Source: Basidiobolus meristosporus CBS 931.73
Taxonomy: Eukaryota; Basidiobolomycota; Basidiobolomycetes; Basidiobolales; Basidiobolaceae
Length of the DNA stretch: 64,000 bases
Assembly (NCBI GenBank): GCA_002104905.1
Contig: MCFE01000185.1
Coordinates: 1-64,000 of the forward strand
Direction: 5' to 3'
This document shows positions 1 to 12,383 of this stretch, piece by piece (the stretch's first letter is position 1; each line of letters begins with the position of its first letter). A model generated the notes under the pieces. That model was not told the origin of the DNA, did not search any database, and was given only the letters and a program-made list of their open reading frames with translations. Both the position numbers and the translations under genes were made by a program.

Positions 1-45
1 TGCTTCTTGTAAACTTACCTACAGATTCCTCTCAGCTACACACTC

Positions 46-471
46 TTGTATCAAAGCTACAACATTAGCGCTGGCTTCTTTGTTTCAACTGAAATAAAGA
101 TTTCACCTGTTGGTGACTATCTCCCCCCTAACTCCTTCCTGAAATCTTCTTGCTGGCACACCCTGGTTGGCTCTGCTGTAGTAACAGAGCTTGCTTCACA
201 ACTTCATAAAGCTGAGAAACCAAGACTACTGGCACAGGACCATCTAAGATCTATGTGGCAGAGCTACTTACAAGTCCACACACCTTTCCTACTACACCTA
301 ATCCCAAGTTGGGTTCCAGTCTTGGATTATATTGATCAGAAACAACTACAATTTGTACTTCCCCCAAAACCCTTGAATTTTATATTTACCCTTGATGAGC
401 TTTACTTTATTGAAACAAGCATTAGTGATGAAACAAAACATAAGTTAGACTACTTACTAGAGAGGTTCTAG
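46..471 (+). pseudogene. Repeat ORF fragment, unit 1
   Basis: An open stretch of 141 codons whose last 110 codons closely match a second stretch at 719-1249. Shared peptides include LLAQ, YLQVHTPFLL, LIPSWVPVLDYIDQK and DELYFIET. The distance between matching positions is about 750 bp, so this is a tandem duplication. The block is AT-rich like the transposon areas, lies outside the gene island and next to a Copia LTR, and I do not recognise the protein. It is most likely a decayed piece of a mobile element rather than a host gene. Confidence 0.4.
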
Positions 472-718
472 ACCTCTTAATTGGCTTCTTTATTTGTACT
501 TAGATTAGTTCTTGACCCATATAAAGATTTCACCAAATTGGTGACTTTCCCTCCCCTGAGCTTCTGGTAGTAGTCACTCCAGAAACTCCAATTCAAAAGA
601 TCCCTATACTTCTAAAGCAGTATGCACTGCCAGTACTAGAACTTGGTCACCACATTATACCCTAACCTCCAGAGAACTTCACCACCTGGATAAATTTCTC
701 CATCAGTGTATCAGATCA

Positions 719-1249
719 TTGGTACCTTATCTTCCAGTATCTCCCTATATCCATGCAACTAATGGAGCCTTTGGGTTCTACCCATACCAAATCCAAATGG
801 TCTATCTCTGTGGTTCCTTCCTAGTGAAACTTCAGAAATCACATAATCCCTCCATCAAACAATGGCTTAAATCTAACTCCTCTCTGAAATCTTCCTGCTG
901 GCACACCCTGATTAGCTCTGCTGTAGTAACACAGTTTGCTTCAAAACTTCAAAAAGCTGAGAAACCAAGACTACTGGCTCAGTACCATGTAAGATTTATG
1001 AAGCAGTGCTACTTACAAGTCCACACACCTTTCCTACTACAACTAATCCCAAGCTGGGTTCCAGTCTTGGATTATATTGATCAGAAACATCCACACCTTG
1101 TACTTCCCCCAAAACCCTGGAATTTTATATTTACACCTGATGAGCTTTACTTTATTGAAACAAATATTAGAGATGAAACAGAACATAAAATTAGATTACT
1201 TATTAGAGAGGTTCTATACTTCTTAATTGGCATCTTTATTTGTACTTAG
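719..1249 (+). pseudogene. Repeat ORF fragment, unit 2
   Basis: Second copy of the 46-471 fragment, with about three quarters of residues the same over roughly 110 codons. Each unit is bordered by a short motif reading like AATAAAGATTTCAC followed by TTGG..ACTTTCCCTCCCC. That motif occurs near 93, 523 and 1266, so three borders enclose two units. There is no recognisable domain. The first 50 codons have no match in unit 1. Confidence 0.4.
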
Positions 1250-1313
1250 ACTAGTTTTTGACTCAAATAAAGATTTCACTAACTTGGCAACTTTCCCTCC
1301 CCCTAGGTCAGAA

Positions 1314-1700
1314 TCAGGACTAGTCAGTAAGAATACTTAGGTGAGCAGGAATGTTGTAAAAACTTGCAATTTCACCTAAATATTCACCTTACCTGATCAC
1401 TTGGATTGTTACCTACAAATCTCAGGGAATACCAAATGAATTTCTTGTTGGGATTTACTTTGAATATTTTGCCAATAACATCAGGCACCTAGTACATGAA
1501 TATTATCACAGTTGTTCAAGCAGCCCCAATCTTTGCATACATGCTCTTGAGACCTTTCTAGACCTATTCTGCGTGTTTTATATGCTAAGATTACGTAGGA
1601 ATATAAGTACTACTTTTACATTCAATAAATGATTGGGCAATAATCACATAATCTACTTGTTCTTCCAGTCACATTCAATATCTCCAAAATTCTTACAACA
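1314..1700 (+). mobile_element. Truncated Copia 3' end with 349-bp LTR
   Basis: Positions 1314-1351 match the end of the Copia pol gene plus polypurine tract seen at 26549-26582 (GGACTAGTCAGTA then GTGAGCAGGAA). They are followed by an LTR at 1352-1700 that starts TGTTGTAAAAA and ends TCTTACAACA. The same 349-bp LTR, reversed, is at 26985-27333. The rest of the element and its 5' LTR are missing to the left, so no target duplication can be tested. Confidence 0.75.
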
Positions 1701-1962
1701 TCCATAACACTTGGGTGGCTCTTTTTTATAGCTTTAGTAGTTTGTATTTACTTAGTAAGACAGATTTTACCATAGTAGTGACTATCCCCCATGCTGATCA
1801 GCATTGCAATCTATTACTTGAACTATTTGAGGTCATTCAATTCAAAGCCCTGCTTGCAGACTCTGGCTTTAGAGACCTATCACGGTAAAATGCTTTTGAC
1901 CCGACAGATCTGAGACCTCTCCTACTCCTGGAAGCATATTGCATCACATCAGGTCTGCCAAT

Positions 1963-2118
1963 ATGCCTCGCGGCAAGCTTGCTGCTGAGGATTCTAGTAC
2001 AAATGCTGTGGCTACAACTGCTGCGCCTTACCCACTGGCTACAATGGAGGCGGAATATTCAGTATCAAGTGATACTAATGAAAATGGCAAATTTATTAGA
2101 AAGCCAAGGTCCAGATGC
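1963..2118 (+). pseudogene. Orphan 5' exon of an unrecognised gene
   Basis: An ATG at 1963 opens a frame of about 52 codons, rich in Ala, Ser and Thr and ending in a basic KPRSR stretch. A good splice donor GTGAGT follows at 2119. I find no convincing continuation before erg27 at 2652. The composition resembles the gene island rather than the transposons. It may be the broken 5' end of a gene cut by insertion or deletion, or a chance ORF. Confidence 0.25.
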
Positions 2119-2651
2119 ATAGTGAGTTTTGATACAACTCATTTCTGATCATAAGCCAAATGGACCACTGTGGTTCGAGTCTGCAAAGCATTAGCCGCAC
2201 AAATTTAAACCCGCTCCCTATGATGAATGCTGCTTGCCCTCCATGAATATACTTGCAGATTTCACCCAAGTATTCTCCCCTGGTTTTGCAAACCAAACTT
2301 CAAAAGATCAGATCGTATGTGCTGTACTCCAATCTGGAGTGGATTAAATTTCATGTGTCAAGTTAGGTTGAATTAACAGTAATGGCCAATCAGCTCATCG
2401 AAGTAATATCAGTCAACATTTGCATAAACATGCTCTTCCAATCACGGTGCCAAAAATGAATATGATAAGCAGATTTGAAATAGAACACAGAATAGGCGGA
2501 ATAATCATCAGGAGGCAAGGTAAGGAATGTTATTGGGCCTGGCATGTGGTACTCCAATTTAATAGCTCTAGGCGTATCACGTGACTACTATCTACACTCT
2601 TATAGCTACGCCAAGCTCACTAACCTAGCTCAGCATATTGCAAGTTTATTC
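2119..2651. other. Intergenic, no gene seen
   Basis: Holds the region upstream of erg27. I see no ORF with family features. A GGTTCGAGTCT string near 2171 resembles a tRNA B box but has no A box or acceptor stem around it. Confidence 0.5.
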
Positions 2652-3967
2652 ATGACCTCAAAAATCGCGCTAGTTACCGGTGCCAACAGGTAAACCTTTC
2701 CATATTCCTTTAGTATTCGACGTTTCATTCAACAAAACTATTGGAACAGTGGTGCTGGATTCGGCATCTGCCAAAGACTATTGGAGCGGTATAGATTTGG
2801 TGTTGAATACCGGGTAATTCTTGGCTGCAGGAACCAGAAGCGTGCCGAGGAAGCCAGAGACAAGTTGTTGAAGCAGTTCCCGAGAGCCAAGGTCGAGATT
2901 CTTCTCGTAGATACCAGCTCAGCCTCATCTGTTTTCAAAGCTGCGGCTGAATTCAAGCAAAGGTGTAGTAGCATGTCCAGCGTTAGGCAGTAGAGGATTT
3001 ACTCACCTTGTCCATCTTTATAGATTTGATAGGCTGGATTGCCTTTATTGCAATGCCGGAATCATGCCTACCGAAAGGTTCGATTTAAAAGCAGGGCTTC
3101 AGCAGTTGTTTACGACACCCAAAGACTTCTTCAGGCGCCCGGCCTGTGTTGTCCAACCTGTCGGAGCAAAGAGCAAGGATGGCTTAGGATTAGTTTTTTC
3201 CACCAATGTTTTTGGCCATTACCTTTTGGTAAGTACTAGATGCGCCCATGGCTTGGGTAGTTTCAAAGGATTTATCAACTTCATGAATACACAGATTCGC
3301 GAGATTGAGTCCCAGCTGAACGCCGCTGCTGATCCACGTATTATATGGACTGGATCTACCACAGCTGATAGATCGGCCTTCTCACTGGAAGACTATCAAT
3401 GTCTCGAAGGGTATGTCAGCCTTGAGTAAGCATCACTATGTCCAAACACGCTAACAAGCGAGCGCTTGCACAGCCACTATCCCTACGATTCGTCCAAATT
3501 CTTGATGGACATACTTAGTGTATCACTTAACCAAAAGTACGCCGAGACAAACATTCGTTCATACGTGACTCATCCTGGAGTGATATACTCTGGATATGTT
3601 ACAGAGTTCCCGCTTTGGTTCCAGTACTTAGTAATCATCCCGCTGTTCTACCTGGTCAGTATCTATTGCATTCCAGCAACATCACCCGTGCCCTAAGATT
3701 GACAAGCGAATTGCTTACTAGGCCCGACTGTTCTTCATTACTTCATTGGTTATCAATGGGTATAACGCCGCCGCTGCACACACCTTCCTCACCAATACCA
3801 CTAGACAGAACATAGACACTTTCACCAAGTATCATAGTGAATGCCTTCCTTGGGGAGCATCCTTTGTCACGCCACACAAAATTGATAACTATGACCCCAA
3901 AGAAGGAGAACAGTTGATCAAGGTTCTGGACGAATTGGCAGATTCACTAGAGCACCTGCGCAGTTGA
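2652..3967 (+). CDS. erg27: 3-ketosteroid reductase, ERG27-type SDR
   Basis: Ergosterol biosynthesis enzyme that reduces the 3-keto group of C4-demethylated sterol intermediates with NADPH at the ER, in the complex with ERG25/26/28. Six exons: 2652-2689, 2750-2962, 3024-3228, 3295-3410, 3474-3654 and 3722-3967. All have GT..AG introns of 60-67 bp, giving 332 residues. The nucleotide-binding motif TGANSGAGFG is split by intron 1 and lies near residues 9-18. NAG follows in CLYCNAGIM, the active-site Ser is in WTGSTTA, and the catalytic Tyr-x-x-x-Lys is YDSSK (Tyr195, Lys199). The hydrophobic stretch WFQYLVIIPLFYLARLFFI after the active site fits the membrane-associated C-terminal part of the family. 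The length is near the family norm. The start is the first ATG and begins the SDR beta strand (MTSKIALVTGA). No break is visible. Confidence 0.9.
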
Positions 3968-4967
3968 TCGCAACCCGTCAGCTCGCACTTGATGCCGGTA
4001 CTTGCCAAATCCATGTCTGGCACATAATAAACTTGATTGCTAGATGCACATCGCAATGTGTATACATCTGAACCACCCTCAGCCGTATTATTCGTGGCAA
4101 CGGTTGATTTAGATGACAAAGGTACAAGAGATCCATCAGCGGCCATGCCCTGAGGCCAGGTCGCATTGGCCGTGCGCTAATTGCCTTCCAAGTGCGGGCA
4201 TCCGCATGGGGACTTGTTTTCGATGCGAGGATGCATGGTTGGGATTTTTACACTATGAACTCACATTGCTGCTGTGCTGCCTAGTCTACCGCATTCCCGA
4301 AATCACCTGTCTGCCTGCTGCCACATCTTCGACTAGTGCTATCCAACTGATCCCCAGATGCCAGTTCATCGCCTCATGGTTGAAGTCTATGGAAGTTCCA
4401 TAAAGCAATGCATCGATGCGATCTGAGCCGCATGATCCTAGATGGATCCATGATGACGGCTTCCATTTGGGAATGGCCCATGGATGGCCACCCCCGATGT
4501 AGCATGGTATGAAGATGCAGCATTTCTCGCTCACCAAGCTCTCCATTAGGCTAGATTCCTTGCCAAGAGTTGCATCGATGATGCTTAACCCTAACCCTAA
4601 GGCCCGTCCGAGACCGTGGTACATATGTTGGCTAACACATCTTTGTTGAAGTGGCCTGTTTTAGCGGAATCCTGGCGAATCCTTAGGATCTCCGGAGTAT
4701 CTACTAATTTGGAAGGTGAGGAGTTTTAACTAGTGCTGGAGGTTTTCAGACAATCGATTCTGTTCCAAACACACATGGGTTACACGACGTATATGAATCC
4801 TGTAAACACAGCATCCGCTTTATAACCACCTACGATATCTTAATCACTGGGTCATTCTCTTCATACCCATTAACCAGTCCAGCATCTCAACCCATTTACC
4901 CTAACCGTATCCCTTACCTTACGTAAAATTCTCTAGAAGAAACCGCCTTTACCCGAAAGCTCACCGT
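3968..4967. other. Intergenic, no gene seen
   Basis: Short overlapping open frames on both strands (4113-4403 plus, 4286-4624 minus) lack family features and look like chance frames. The last part is pyrimidine-rich and should contain the promoter of the next gene. Confidence 0.5.
4586..4602. repeat. Short telomere-like motif
   Basis: Two tandem CCCTAA units (TTAACCCTAACCCTAAGG). Too short to call an interstitial telomere. A single CCCTAA also occurs at about 4899. Confidence 0.3.
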
Positions 4968-6956
4968 ATGGTTGTACATAAAAACTCCCAACAAGCGGGT
5001 ACTTCTCCGGTGAGGATCGTTTAGTTTCCTGTTCACCTGGTGGACCTACACTGTTTCTCGTAACCAACCTAACGCTTCTTTGTTGAAGGCGTTGTCTCGC
5101 TCGGAATATGTAAAGCCGCGGTCTCAAGATGCGCAAAAATCGCAGCCCTTGAATCGGGTAAGTGGTAGTGTGGAGACATTCACTGAATAACTTGCTAAAC
5201 CCTTCCGACCACAGGATCGACCTACCAATTCAGAGGACATTTGCTTCACCTCCTATAGTTCATTCACAGTAAAGCCCAAGAGCATTAATCCCTTAGATCT
5301 GCGCGATCTTCAAACTTACTCCACGGCCAGTTCACCAGAGAAAAAGCGCTTCAGTAAGACGTTTGAGGCTCATGCGACGTATTTTTCCTTTCCTCACCTC
5401 CTTTGGCCAACTCTTAGGTAGCTTGACTGTGTCGAACTTGGTAAACCCTATGGCCTCGCTATTTCATTTCGACAAAGCATCCGATGAACCCAAGAGCCCG
5501 GAAGACCATACTGTCGGCGGCGCTCGATACGATACCCTGAACACAAGCGAGAACCTGCCGGGAAGAATTGACACCAGCCCGAGCGCAAACCAATCCCTCG
5601 ATGCCCCAAGGCCGTCGATCGATTCGCTGCTAGAAGACTTTTATGTCAATTCCAGCAGGCTCGAGGCCAGAGACACCACCAAAAATCCCCAGAGCCCAAG
5701 TAATGAGCGGACAGAGTTGCTATCCAGCGTTTTGTCGGATACCAGGGATTTCAACGCATTGAGCTGGAGTGAATACCTTCAGTTGAAGCAGGTAGCCAGT
5801 GCATATGGATATCATGGAAATCCCCTGATCACTCATGTTTCACTCTATTCAGGAATGCCTGGCATCCAATCGAGCCATCGACACTCTGAAGGCCAGACTC
5901 CATCAGGAGACCAAGATTCGTGATGGCGCCTCGTCAATGGTGAACGCACAAACCGACAAAAAAATGGTGGAACAGGCGCAGGAGCAGCTGCTGACTTCGG
6001 AGCGAAAAATAAACCAGCTCTCTTCGGAACTTTGGCGGATGACTCAGAAGGTGAACCGCCTTCAGCGATCCTTCCTGGAGCACATCGGGGCCGTGTTGGC
6101 AGAATCGATCCACTTGGGAACCGGCATGCCCGCTACGCCCGCCCTTACCATGGAGTCCCCCTCAAGTCTTAGCCAATCGATCACAGATATGTCACTCATC
6201 GATATCTCAGACATAAGCTCTCAGCTCAGCTCATTAAGCGGGAAGCTGGACGCTTTCGTGAAATCACACATGTCCGATCGCTCTTTGGATCGCGGACAGC
6301 ATGATTCGGTTCGGTTAGGGATTGGCTATCAGAATACGATGGCCGCACATTCGAATGCCAATCTGCTGTTTTCTCCGATGTTTGAGGATACAAAGCAGCA
6401 GCCACTGAGCCAGACGGAGCATCAGCAGACGAAGGCCATCCCAGAGCCTACCAGCCCAGCTGAGCGCAAGGCCCAAGGAAGCGATGAACTGCAGAGGCTG
6501 TTTGACCGCGTAATGTCAGAGAGGGTGGACGGTCCCCCTGTGTCTCCTACGCCCACGGCAGACGCCCCTTTGTTGTGTGAGGACGATAAGAACCTTTTAA
6601 TTGAAAAGCTGCAAGATCAAGTTGAAGAATATCTTTCTCGGATCACTCAGCTGGATGCGGAGAAAGCCGCGTTATTGTCAAGCCTCGAGCACCTGTATCA
6701 TCAAATCCCCGACCTCGCCCTGTCGCGAGAAAACTCGGTCTCTTCACACGAAAGCGGGTTTGACATGATGAAGCTGGGGCGTCGAATCGACAAGGTGATT
6801 CAAGAGAACCACAGACTGTCGGACAGAGTGGTCAATCTGCAGCACAAGAACCAGCGCCTCAAAAAGGATCAGTACGAGACGATATCGCGCAAAAGTGGCT
6901 TACACGGAGTTTATCAGACCAATGCCGAGTCTGATAGGTGGGTTCATGGAGCTTAA
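4968..6956 (+). CDS. Uds1-like coiled-coil protein, paralogue A
   Basis: Five exons: 4968-5009, 5089-5157, 5215-5353, 5418-5791 and 5853-6956, giving 575 residues. The first intron has a CTAAC branch site. The N-terminal third is Ser/Pro-rich and probably disordered. From about residue 190 comes a heptad-rich block: SWSEYLQLKQ, then IRDGASSMVNAQTDKK and INQLSSELWRM. It resembles the fungal Up-regulated During Septation (Uds1) domain. Further coiled coils follow near residues 430-480 and 500-550. No enzyme motif or membrane segment is visible. It is clearly paralogous to the minus-strand gene at 12384-14124: the order of blocks is the same and two introns lie at matching places (after KKRF and before the coiled coil). 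The exon 1 start is the least certain part. A structural or septation-related role is inferred only from the domain resemblance. Confidence 0.72.
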
Positions 6957-7617
6957 GTCATATCGCTCATCAATGATACTCACATGATCATAGTTCAATT
7001 TAATATTCTCTGTATCGTATTGCTTGCAAGCTTTGGGAGCTCGTACCAAATCCGCGTTCCCACTCTGCTACCTAATATTTTTTGAGTCAATAAAGTGTAT
7101 TCACCAGTGTTTCCCAGCATCGAGGAGTTCTACTCTGCACGCTGTTCAGTGTGAGCGTAATTGTTTTATGTTACAGACCAGTACCAGGTGCTGTCGTACG
7201 CTGCTAGGGTCTGAGTGTCCCCAGAGGCAGGAGCGTGGTCAGCATGCTTGGATATATCAGCTGCAACACACTTGAGAAATAAGAAGGCCTCAGAAATAGC
7301 CCATGGGCCGAGAGAGAGGCGGTACGACAGACCGTTGCGCGTACGACTGCTTTTTGGATCGATAAAGGCCTAACCACTACGGCCAGACTAGCAGATATAT
7401 ACAAGGACATTTATGTCTGGCCTGGCATTCTACACAGGTTGGATAAGGAAGTCTGAACGAGGTCGATACAACTGAACAAATACACTACGACGTGGCCATG
7501 AAACCGCTTGAAAAAACAAAACCCATAGGACGGGAAGACATGGTGAGCTAAGGTATTCCATTTATTTCATCGTATCTCAAAAGCGGGTCCGGATACATGA
7601 GGCTTCTAGGTCTGCAT
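6957..7617. other. Intergenic between convergent genes, no gene seen
   Basis: Should carry the 3' ends of the coiled-coil gene (plus) and tom7 (minus). Open frames here are short and without family features. Confidence 0.5.
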
Positions 7618-7828
7618 TTAAGCAAGAGGGCTAATCATTCGGATAAGAGAAGGCTTGGGGGAGCTTCTGGTGAAACCTGGAACATGCGAAGGTTAGCAGT
7701 GGAGGAAGAAGAATAGTTGCCAAAGTGTAGTTACCGAGATAGATAATGAAAGGGATGAACCCGATGTGAACAATCCGCTTGGTAATGTCGGTGGCGCGAA
7801 GGATCAATTCTTTGGTTTCGTCTCTCAT
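7618..7828 (-). CDS. tom7: Mitochondrial import receptor subunit Tom7
   Basis: Small tail-anchored subunit of the TOM translocase in the outer mitochondrial membrane. It modulates assembly of the TOM channel and the distribution of Mdm10. Two exons on the minus strand, 7828-7735 and 7676-7618, with a 58-bp intron between them, give 50 residues. The single membrane segment is in HIGFIPFIIYLGF (about residues 21-33), followed by the family signature TRSSPKPSLIRMISPLA. The exon join falls in the Gly codon of YLGF. Reading through the intron destroys the signature, so the spliced form is preferred. Length is typical for fungal Tom7. Its upstream neighbour on the same strand is mdm34. Confidence 0.92.
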
Positions 7829-8496
7829 CTTCGGTATGGAATGCTGGTGAAGTGAGGGAAGCCACTCGGCACAATCCTTTTGAATCGGAAATTGCGAAAT
7901 TGCGAAATGGCGAAAATTTTTCTCTGGGGATCAGGCGGAGGACAGATGATAAATGGATCGTCATCAATCCTAAGCTACTATCGTTGATTCAAATGTCGAT
8001 CTGGCCTGCCTGCTGGACCAATCCCATTGGGCGGAGGATTGTAAATATGCAGAGTTGGGGAGTGCGCTCTGGCTGTGGTGCCTAGAAAATAAGTACTAAT
8101 CATAGCTAAACTATATTTGAAGGACTGGATTAATCCCCAGCTAGGGATACAAAGGACAGAGCGATTGGCGACAAGAGACAGAAAACAATTTTTGACTTGG
8201 CGATCGATCTCTGTTCCGGAAAATCAACGCACTGTCTGGGAATTACCTCCGTTGACAACGCCTGCTGAACAGACTGTGATCAACAACGCTCTTGCACGCT
8301 GTGTGGTTGCCTCGGAAGTCATGATGCGCATTGCTTAGTTTGCTTTATTTCACACGAGGAATAGATGAGACTGGTATGTGCTAGCTACGATATTTACATT
8401 GGTATCTCCTTGATAAAGAATGCAGGCTAGGAGTGGATTTCCGGTGTAGTCCGCTTTGGCCGCCCGTTCTTACCCAGCAACGCTCGGGGCCTCCGC
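7829..8496. other. Intergenic, tom7 upstream region
   Basis: Near 7887-7920 there is a short degenerate tandem (AATTGCGAAATTGCGAAATGG) about 60-90 bp upstream of the tom7 start. Open frames at 7852-8085 and 8117-8338 (plus) show no family features. Confidence 0.45.
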
Positions 8497-10092
8497 TTAA
8501 TTCGAAATAAGCCCTAGTCCAGGGAACTTCATTACTCTTCGTTTGTAAAGCTTTGTACTTCCAGAAGGATATAGACCCCCTTTCCTGAAGTTAGGGTCCA
8601 TCAGATGTCGGTTAAGATGCGGGGCATTTCTAGATGCATAATGTTCAATTGGACGTGTATACAATGACAATGTTTGATTGGACTGCAACAGTGAAGCTAG
8701 CCGCGCCGTAGTGGTGTTGGTGGAGGGTTCGAAAAGGACTGCTTTGTGCTCTGGCTCTTCTTCCCGTGAGGGAAAGGCAGCATAATTGCGGACAGTAAAA
8801 TAGTCTCGTTCCGCAGAGTATTCGAAAGCGGGGACGCTACTTGCTCTTGGGATTTCGTTGTTGGCGCGGCGCTTTTGGATCGAGCTAGAAATGGTGCGCT
8901 GGCAATGCTTGCGGGCGGGATTGTTGCATGCTATCGACGGCGTGGCGGAGCTGTACGACTTCGATCGTGAGAGTGTGCTGGGCATGGATAGCATGCTTTG
9001 AGAATGGCATATTCTTAGTTTCCCCGGTCGTTCTGGGTTAAGCTGCTTGAATCCGCTTTTTCTATGCAACCCACTCAACTGAGAAAAGGTCGGGATCTGC
9101 TGTGGGAGGCCGGTCTCATAGATGGAACTCCACACATCGGAGTACCCGTAACAATTTGTGGACAGGTATTCCAAAGGATAAGACTGTGTGCTGAGGCTGT
9201 CCCAGGTGCTCTCTGAATTCCTGCTAGATGTGGATCCACTCCGATAGAAATCAGGCAAAGAGCGAGTGTCGTATGGACTCGAGGATTGCGTTCGGTTGTA
9301 CTCCTGAATGCTCAGGTTGGGGGGACGGTTGTCAGCACTCCTCTCTGTCGGCTTGTCTATCCACCTCTTGGACAGCTCGTGGATCATTTCTGGTAGTTGT
9401 TCTTGCAGCATCTCTCTGAGCCTTTCTTCTATATCTTCTTGCAGGAAGCTTTGGATGTTCGGAAGATTGTCAAACGTGGAGCCTACTTCTACCTCCTCAA
9501 GCGGGTCATTCTTAAATACGAGAGTCACCCCATTCCTTTTGCTTACTATCAGGACAATGATCCCCCGCAGCTTGAGCTTGCTCAGCTTAAGAAGCATTGG
9601 AACAATAAGAGGCTTATCAGCAGCCAACACTCCCCAGCGGCCATTGGCGAACAAAGGGGTTACTCGGTTTGTACTTATCGGATTTGCCTGTCGTGTACAA
9701 TGAGAGTAAGTACAACAGTACTACATTTTCCAGAGGTTGTTTCCCCACAGGATAAGCAGATGAGATCTACCTGGACTTTGGTTTGTAGTACCAAATGGGC
9801 GTCTCCGTTATAAACCAGCTTAAATATGCCTCGGAAGCGATCCTCCGTTAGCTCGCCTATCTCCAGTATCTCCAGGTGTGGTGCCTGGAAGAAAAGCAAG
9901 CTTAACCTCTAGGTAAGTATGACTTTTGATAAATCTCGCTCCCACCTGGGTGCCAAGGTCGAGCTCTTTGACTACAATTCGATCCACTATATTGGCCGGC
10001 TTGGTTCCCTTGTTCAGGGCAATGGTGAGGAGCTCTCTTGCGTCGGCGTAGAACTCCTGGTTGAATTCTGTCCAGTTGAACTTGAACGTCAT
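8497..10092 (-). CDS. mdm34: ERMES subunit Mdm34
   Basis: Outer mitochondrial membrane component of the ER-mitochondria encounter structure, which tethers the two organelles and moves phospholipids with Mmm1, Mdm10 and Mdm12. Three exons on the minus strand, 10092-9946, 9884-9771 and 9687-8497, give 483 residues. The N-terminus [20 protein letters not shown], then [20 protein letters not shown] and [20 protein letters not shown], are hallmark blocks of the SMP lipid-binding domain (about residues 1-200). The rest is Ser/Thr/Pro-rich and low in conservation, as usual in Mdm34. Both introns lie in the SMP domain at phase 0. Size is in the family range. The gene lies 0.67 kb upstream of tom7 on the same strand. 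Confidence 0.92.
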
Positions 10093-10972
10093 AGGTTAGG
10101 AAGGGTGAACACGAAAACGAGATATGGTGCCAAGTGCAGCCTGATGCAGACTTGAGTAGGTTTGGAACTACAAACAGAGACATCATTACCTATATATCTT
10201 TACCTAGTGCTGAGTGGTATCATAAATATCCCAATCCCAAATTGACGTCGCCCAGGGCCAATCAGAGGCTATTTCCGAGACATGTTTGCCACACCATCAC
10301 ATCACTTAGATGATTAACAGTCAACCTCCCTCCTCTAGAGCCGTTACCTCATGTCATCCCATGAATGTCCACCCAGACCACCAATTTCCATTTGCTGCGA
10401 TACATCGCCCGAACCTGTTATATCGATGAATGCAAATATATATAGGCTGCATTCTGTCATGGACGACCGATTTGGAAATCAAGATCTTCGTGATCCGCAC
10501 TCGCATGGATTTGATCAGCTTTGCTACGGCTGTGACCTCATGCATGCCTCAGTGAATGTATCAGCAAGCAGTGGAAACCACCGTGGCTTGCCAGCTTGGC
10601 TCCAGGGCCGACATCCACACTGTCCGGCCATCAACCGCCCACACATCTGTCCCCAGAAGGACGGCTGGACAAGGTGGTGCTGGGGATGTGGGCCAGAGAC
10701 TAGCCTTCAGAGCAGTTTCAAGTTGAAGTGACGAGTTGTATTGTAAGTCTGCCTCATACATCAACACATGAATCGAATCGAAGAGCAGTAAAGGTTTTCA
10801 AATACTAAGTGATGTGGGGAATTTTCAAACAACAAGGAACCACCCCGCAGAAGAAGAAACACCCTCAAAGAATCAGGCCATCCTTTGGAAGGACAAGCCA
10901 GGTAAAAACAAGAATCGGAATAATCTGTTTGGAAAGGATTGACTCCTTGTAGCTCCATCAAGGGTTTTCTGC
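10093..10972. other. Intergenic, no gene seen
   Basis: Lies between the mdm34 start and the arf1 stop. A 126-codon open frame at 10351-10731 (plus) is rich in Cys, His and Pro without family features, and I do not call it. Confidence 0.5.

Positions 10973-12383
<1,411 letters not shown>

Noticed and set aside
2165-2185. tRNA B-box-like string GGTTCGAGTCT
   Set aside because: No A box at the right distance, no acceptor or anticodon stem around it.
4586-4602. Interstitial telomere
   Set aside because: Only two CCCTAA units, common by chance; kept only as a short repeat.
4113-4624. Open frames on both strands upstream of coiled-coil gene A
   Set aside because: No family features, opposite frames overlap completely, no splice-consistent partners.
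9308-9813. Plus-strand open frames of 131 and 138 codons
   Set aside because: They are antisense to mdm34 exon 3 and its second intron, and have no features of their own.
10351-10731. 126-codon Cys/His-rich plus-strand frame
   Set aside because: Spacing of Cys and His fits no zinc-finger pattern and the opposite strand is equally open.
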